Assembly: GCA_020352575.1 (NCBI GenBank)
Contig: CP070681.1
Coordinates: 1 to 17,073 of the forward strand
Reading direction: 5' to 3'
Source of the DNA: Acidimicrobiia bacterium
GTDB taxonomy: Bacteria > Actinomycetota > Acidimicrobiia > Spongiisociales > JAENVV01
DNA: 17,073 bases
Shown here one piece after another: positions 14,429 through 17,073 of the stretch. The notes beneath the pieces were generated by a model. That model searched no databases and was not told the origin of the DNA. It was given only the letters and a program-made list of their open reading frames with translations. Made by a program: the position numbers and the translations under genes. Numbering within the stretch: the first letter of the stretch is position 1; the number at the start of each line of letters is the position of its first letter.

Positions 14429-14911
14429 ATGGCCGACGAACTCCCCCTCAATGACCATCGCTGGTACGGCATCGAGCTGAACAACCGGACGTGGGCTGCC
14501 CTCGACGAGGGCACGATCGGGCCCGAGTCGCCCGCCGAGGACCGGGAGCGGCTGCTGTACGGCACGTACGCATCCACCTACCACTGGATGCACGCCGGCA
14601 CCGCGATCAACCACGCCAGGGGGGAACACCTCATCTCGTCGGTCGCCACGAGGGTCGGGCGTCCCGACCTGGGCCTCCACCACGCCCACCGGTGCCTCGA
14701 GATCGCCGAGGCCCACCCCCACGAAGCCGAGGCGTGGGATCTCGGCTTCGCCCATGAGGCGATCGCCCGCGCCCATGCCGCGCTCGGCGACCCCGACGCA
14801 GCCCGCGCCCATCGAGACCTCGCCAGGGGCATCGCCGAGCACATGGACGACGAAGAGGACAAGGCCATCCTCGACGACGCCATCGCCGGCGGCGACTGGT
14901 ACGGCATCTGA
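14429..14911 (+). CDS. Small helical (TPR-like) protein of unknown function
   Basis: The protein has 160 residues, is soluble and acidic, and has no signal peptide. It is mostly alpha-helical. Stretches such as LGLHHAHRCLEIAEAH and FAHEAIARAHAALGD are spaced like tetratricopeptide repeats, with small residues at helix-packing positions. The tetrapeptide WYGI occurs near the N-terminus (HRWYGIELN) and again as the last four residues. I do not recognise the family. It is probably a cytoplasmic protein-interaction module. It ends 2 bp before the GH3 gene, so the two are cotranscribed. The ATG at 14429 is preferred over a GTG at 14411 because the upstream TACCGT would otherwise be inside the coding region. 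Confidence 0.75.
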   Translation: MADELPLNDHRWYGIELNNRTWAALDEGTIGPESPAEDRERLLYGTYASTYHWMHAGTAINHARGEHLISSVATRVGRPDLGLHHAHRCLEIAEAHPHEAEAWDLGFAHEAIARAHAALGDPDAARAHRDLARGIAEHMDDEEDKAILDDAIAGGDWYGI

Positions 14912-14913
14912 CG

Positions 14914-16821
14914 ATGCGTCGGCTCGGCACGGCGGCCGCAGCCGCCGCCCTCCTCCTCGCCGCGTGCGCCTCCGGGACGGTCGACACGACCACGAGCGCG
15001 CCGGTACCCGCCCCCACCACCACGACACCGGCCCCGACGACGACTGTCGAGGCCCTCCCGTACCTCGATGCATCCCTCTCCATCGAGGAGCGGGTCGACG
15101 ACCTCCTCGGGCGGATGACCCTTGCCGAGAAGATCGCCCAGATGACGCTCGTCGAGAAGAACAGCATCGCTCCGTCCGACCTCGGCAACCTCGGGATCGG
15201 CGGGCTCCTGAGCGGTGGAGGCGGCGCACCGTCCACGAACACCGCGGAGGGGTGGGCCGAGATGGTCCGCGACTTCCAGGAGCGAACCCTGGGATCCCGG
15301 CTCGCGATCCCCCTCCTCTACGGCATCGATGCCGTCCACGGCCACAACAACGTGCCAGGGGCCGTGATCTTCCCCCACAACATCGGGCTCGGCGCAGCGA
15401 ACGATCCCGACCTCATGGAGCGGATCGGCCGCATCACCGCGCTCGAGGTGCTTGCCACGAACATCCACTGGAACTACGCCCCTGCGGTATCCGTGCCCCT
15501 CGACATCCGTTGGGGTCGCACCTACGAGGGTTACTCGCAGGACACCGCCATCGTCAGCGAGCTCGCCACTGCGTACCTCCGGGGGATGCAGCGCGGCGAC
15601 CTCTCGGATCCCACGACGATCCTCGGGACTCCGAAGCACTTCGTCGGCGACGGCGGCACCGTGTGGGGCACTGCGACCACCAACGGCTACTGGATCGACC
15701 AGGGCGTCACCGAGGCCGATGAGGAGACACTGCGGGCGATCCACCTCCCGCCCTACCTCGAGCTCATCGACGCGGGCGCCATGAGCATCATGGCCTCGTA
15801 CTCCTCCTGGGGTGGGATGAAGATGCACGCCCAGCGGTACCTCCTCACCGATGTGCTGAAGGGCGAGCTCGGATTCGAGGGCTTCGTCGTGTCCGACTGG
15901 GAAGCCATCGACCAGATCACCGACGACTACCACGAGGCCGTCGTCACGGCGATCAACGCCGGCATCGACATGAACATGGTGCCCCGTGACTACCGCACGT
16001 TCATCGACGACCTCACGTCTGCCGTCGAGGCAGGCGACGTCCCCATGGAGCGGATCGACGACGCCGTCCGCAGGATCCTCGCCGTCAAGTTCTCACTCGG
16101 CCTGTTCGAGCAGCCGTTCGGCGACGAGGCGCTCCTCGCCGAAGTGGGTTCCGACGCCCATCGTGCGGTGGCCCGGGAAGCGGTGGCGAAGTCCCTCGTG
16201 CTCCTCGAGGACGACGACGACCTCCTCCCCCTCTCCCCCGACGAGGAGCGGATCTGGGTCGCTGGCGGTGCCGCCGACGACCTGGGCATCCAGATGGGTG
16301 GCTGGTCGATCTCGTGGCAGGGGGGCATGGGGGCCAGGACCGAGGGAACGACGATCCTGGAAGCCATAGAAGGAGCCGTTTCACCGGGAACCGTCGTGAC
16401 CTTCGACCGATCGGGACGATTCGACGGCATCGCAGAGGACGAGTCGCCACTGTGTATCACCGTCGTGGGGGAACTCCCCTACGCCGAGGGAGCGGGCGAC
16501 GATGGCTCACCCGAGCTACTGGCAGGCGATGTCGCCCTCCTGGCCAGCATGGACGACGTGTGTGCCGACCTCGTGGTGATCATCCTGTCGGGCCGACCAC
16601 TCCTGCTCGATGGACTCGAGTCCGGTTGGGAGGCGCTGATCGCTGCGTGGCTGCCCGGCACCGAGGGCGACGGCGTCGCCGACGTGCTGTTCGGTGCGGT
16701 GCCGTTCACCGGGACGCTCTCGTACGAGTGGCCCCGGTCCATCGACCAGGTTCCCTTCGATCCGTCCAATCCCAGCGGCGACCCCAGGTACCCGATGGGC
16801 CACGGCCTGACCCACCCCTAG
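14914..16821 (+). CDS. GH3-family beta-glucosidase lipoprotein (ExoI-like)
   Basis: The protein has 635 residues. A lipoprotein signal peptide with lipobox LAAC places the lipidated Cys at 18. A Thr/Pro-rich linker follows to about 45, then the GH3 TIM-barrel domain (about 55-400) and the C-terminal alpha/beta sandwich (about 415-630). KHFVGDGGTV (241-250) and FVVSDWEAID (324-333, nucleophile D328) are typical. GELPYAEGAGD (519-529) matches the acid/base region of barley beta-glucan exohydrolase ExoI, so E525 is the likely acid/base, with E520 less likely. Enzymes of this subgroup remove glucose from the non-reducing end of beta-1,3/1,4 glucans. The signal implies work at the cell surface. 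The start is 2 bp after the preceding gene, with no Shine-Dalgarno, so translation is probably coupled. The true substrate is inferred. Confidence 0.93.
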   Translation: MRRLGTAAAAAALLLAACASGTVDTTTSAPVPAPTTTTPAPTTTVEALPYLDASLSIEERVDDLLGRMTLAEKIAQMTLVEKNSIAPSDLGNLGIGGLLSGGGGAPSTNTAEGWAEMVRDFQERTLGSRLAIPLLYGIDAVHGHNNVPGAVIFPHNIGLGAANDPDLMERIGRITALEVLATNIHWNYAPAVSVPLDIRWGRTYEGYSQDTAIVSELATAYLRGMQRGDLSDPTTILGTPKHFVGDGGTVWGTATTNGYWIDQGVTEADEETLRAIHLPPYLELIDAGAMSIMASYSSWGGMKMHAQRYLLTDVLKGELGFEGFVVSDWEAIDQITDDYHEAVVTAINAGIDMNMVPRDYRTFIDDLTSAVEAGDVPMERIDDAVRRILAVKFSLGLFEQPFGDEALLAEVGSDAHRAVAREAVAKSLVLLEDDDDLLPLSPDEERIWVAGGAADDLGIQMGGWSISWQGGMGARTEGTTILEAIEGAVSPGTVVTFDRSGRFDGIAEDESPLCITVVGELPYAEGAGDDGSPELLAGDVALLASMDDVCADLVVIILSGRPLLLDGLESGWEALIAAWLPGTEGDGVADVLFGAVPFTGTLSYEWPRSIDQVPFDPSNPSGDPRYPMGHGLTHP

Positions 16822-17073
16822 CCGCGCACCACCGAACAGACTCCGACAGGGTCCTGGAATCCCCTGATCTCGACCGGGGCAACGTCCCCGAACACGCACC
16901 CGGGCGGTGAGCCCGCTGCGTCGCGGACGGCAGCCGTCACCATCTGCTCGCCTCCGGCGGCGAGGTCGGTGACCCGCGCCGCGAGGTTGACGGCGTTGCC
17001 GAGCAGGTCGCCTTCGGCTCGCACGACCGGGCCCACATGGCCACCGACCCGGACCCGCAACGGCCCCGGCGCC
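16818..17073 (-). CDS. Class III adenylate/guanylate cyclase, C-terminal end, cut by the right edge
   Basis: The frame is open to the window end and provides the last 84 residues; any start inside the window is an artefact of the cut. It has VGGHVGPVVRAEGDLLGNAV followed by NLAARVTDLAAGGEQMV, then FGDVAPVEIRGFQDPVGVCSV at the end. These match the final part of class III nucleotide cyclase catalytic domains. The transition-state Asn and Arg (in VNLAAR) and the 'GF..P' tail strand are present. The metal-binding Asp residues lie upstream, outside the window. Product (cAMP or cGMP) and regulatory domains cannot be judged. Its stop codon interlocks with that of the convergent GH3 gene at CTAG. Confidence 0.92.
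   Translation of the reverse strand, partial: APGPLRVRVGGHVGPVVRAEGDLLGNAVNLAARVTDLAAGGEQMVTAAVRDAAGSPPGCVFGDVAPVEIRGFQDPVGVCSVVRG

Overview
This is a gene-dense, high-GC window with almost no non-coding space; the largest gap is about 157 bp. The gene content points to Actinomycetota: CarD, an SCO6745-family protein, the carD-ispD-ispF-cysS-rlmB order, and several apparently leaderless genes. The Thr-rich linkers and the PIN/TRAM gene suggest, more weakly, an Acidimicrobiia-like lineage. Lineage is inferred from gene content only.

Positions 1-11791 are all on the minus strand, so transcription runs from right to left. The first block is a conserved housekeeping cluster: radA (DNA recombination), disA (c-di-AMP synthesis and DNA scanning), carD (RNA polymerase binding), a membrane PIN/TRAM protein, ispD and ispF (MEP isoprenoid pathway), cysS (cysteinyl-tRNA synthetase), rlmB/trmH (rRNA methylation), and tRNA-Thr(UGU). 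Only 16 bp after the tRNA follows a tightly overlapping envelope operon: a LytR_C protein, a LiaF-like membrane protein, an AI-2E family permease, a stand-alone alanyl-tRNA editing protein, a CvpA-CAP fusion, and the start of another gene that runs off the left edge. Most junctions are 4-bp ATGA/GTGA overlaps or gaps of a few bases.

From 11874 onward the genes alternate in direction. They are a plus-strand membrane protein with two zinc ribbons and a discoidin-like outer domain; a minus-strand SCO6745-family protein; a plus-strand secreted SLT-type transglycosylase with a structured leader; a plus-strand pair made of a small helical protein and a barley ExoI-like GH3 beta-glucosidase lipoprotein; and a minus-strand class III nucleotide cyclase cut by the right edge.

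Most of the window is ordinary core genome. The observations most worth a second look are: an inverted/direct repeat cluster in front of the transglycosylase gene; a recurring -10-like hexamer placed 6-7 nt from start codons that lack a Shine-Dalgarno, suggesting leaderless transcription; the tRNA-Thr that apparently serves as the leader of an envelope operon; the CvpA-CAP fusion; a gene order combining the Firmicutes and actinobacterial versions of the radA/disA/carD/isp cluster; and two convergent gene pairs whose stop codons both interlock at CTAG. No clearly new system, CRISPR array, insertion sequence or phage element was seen.
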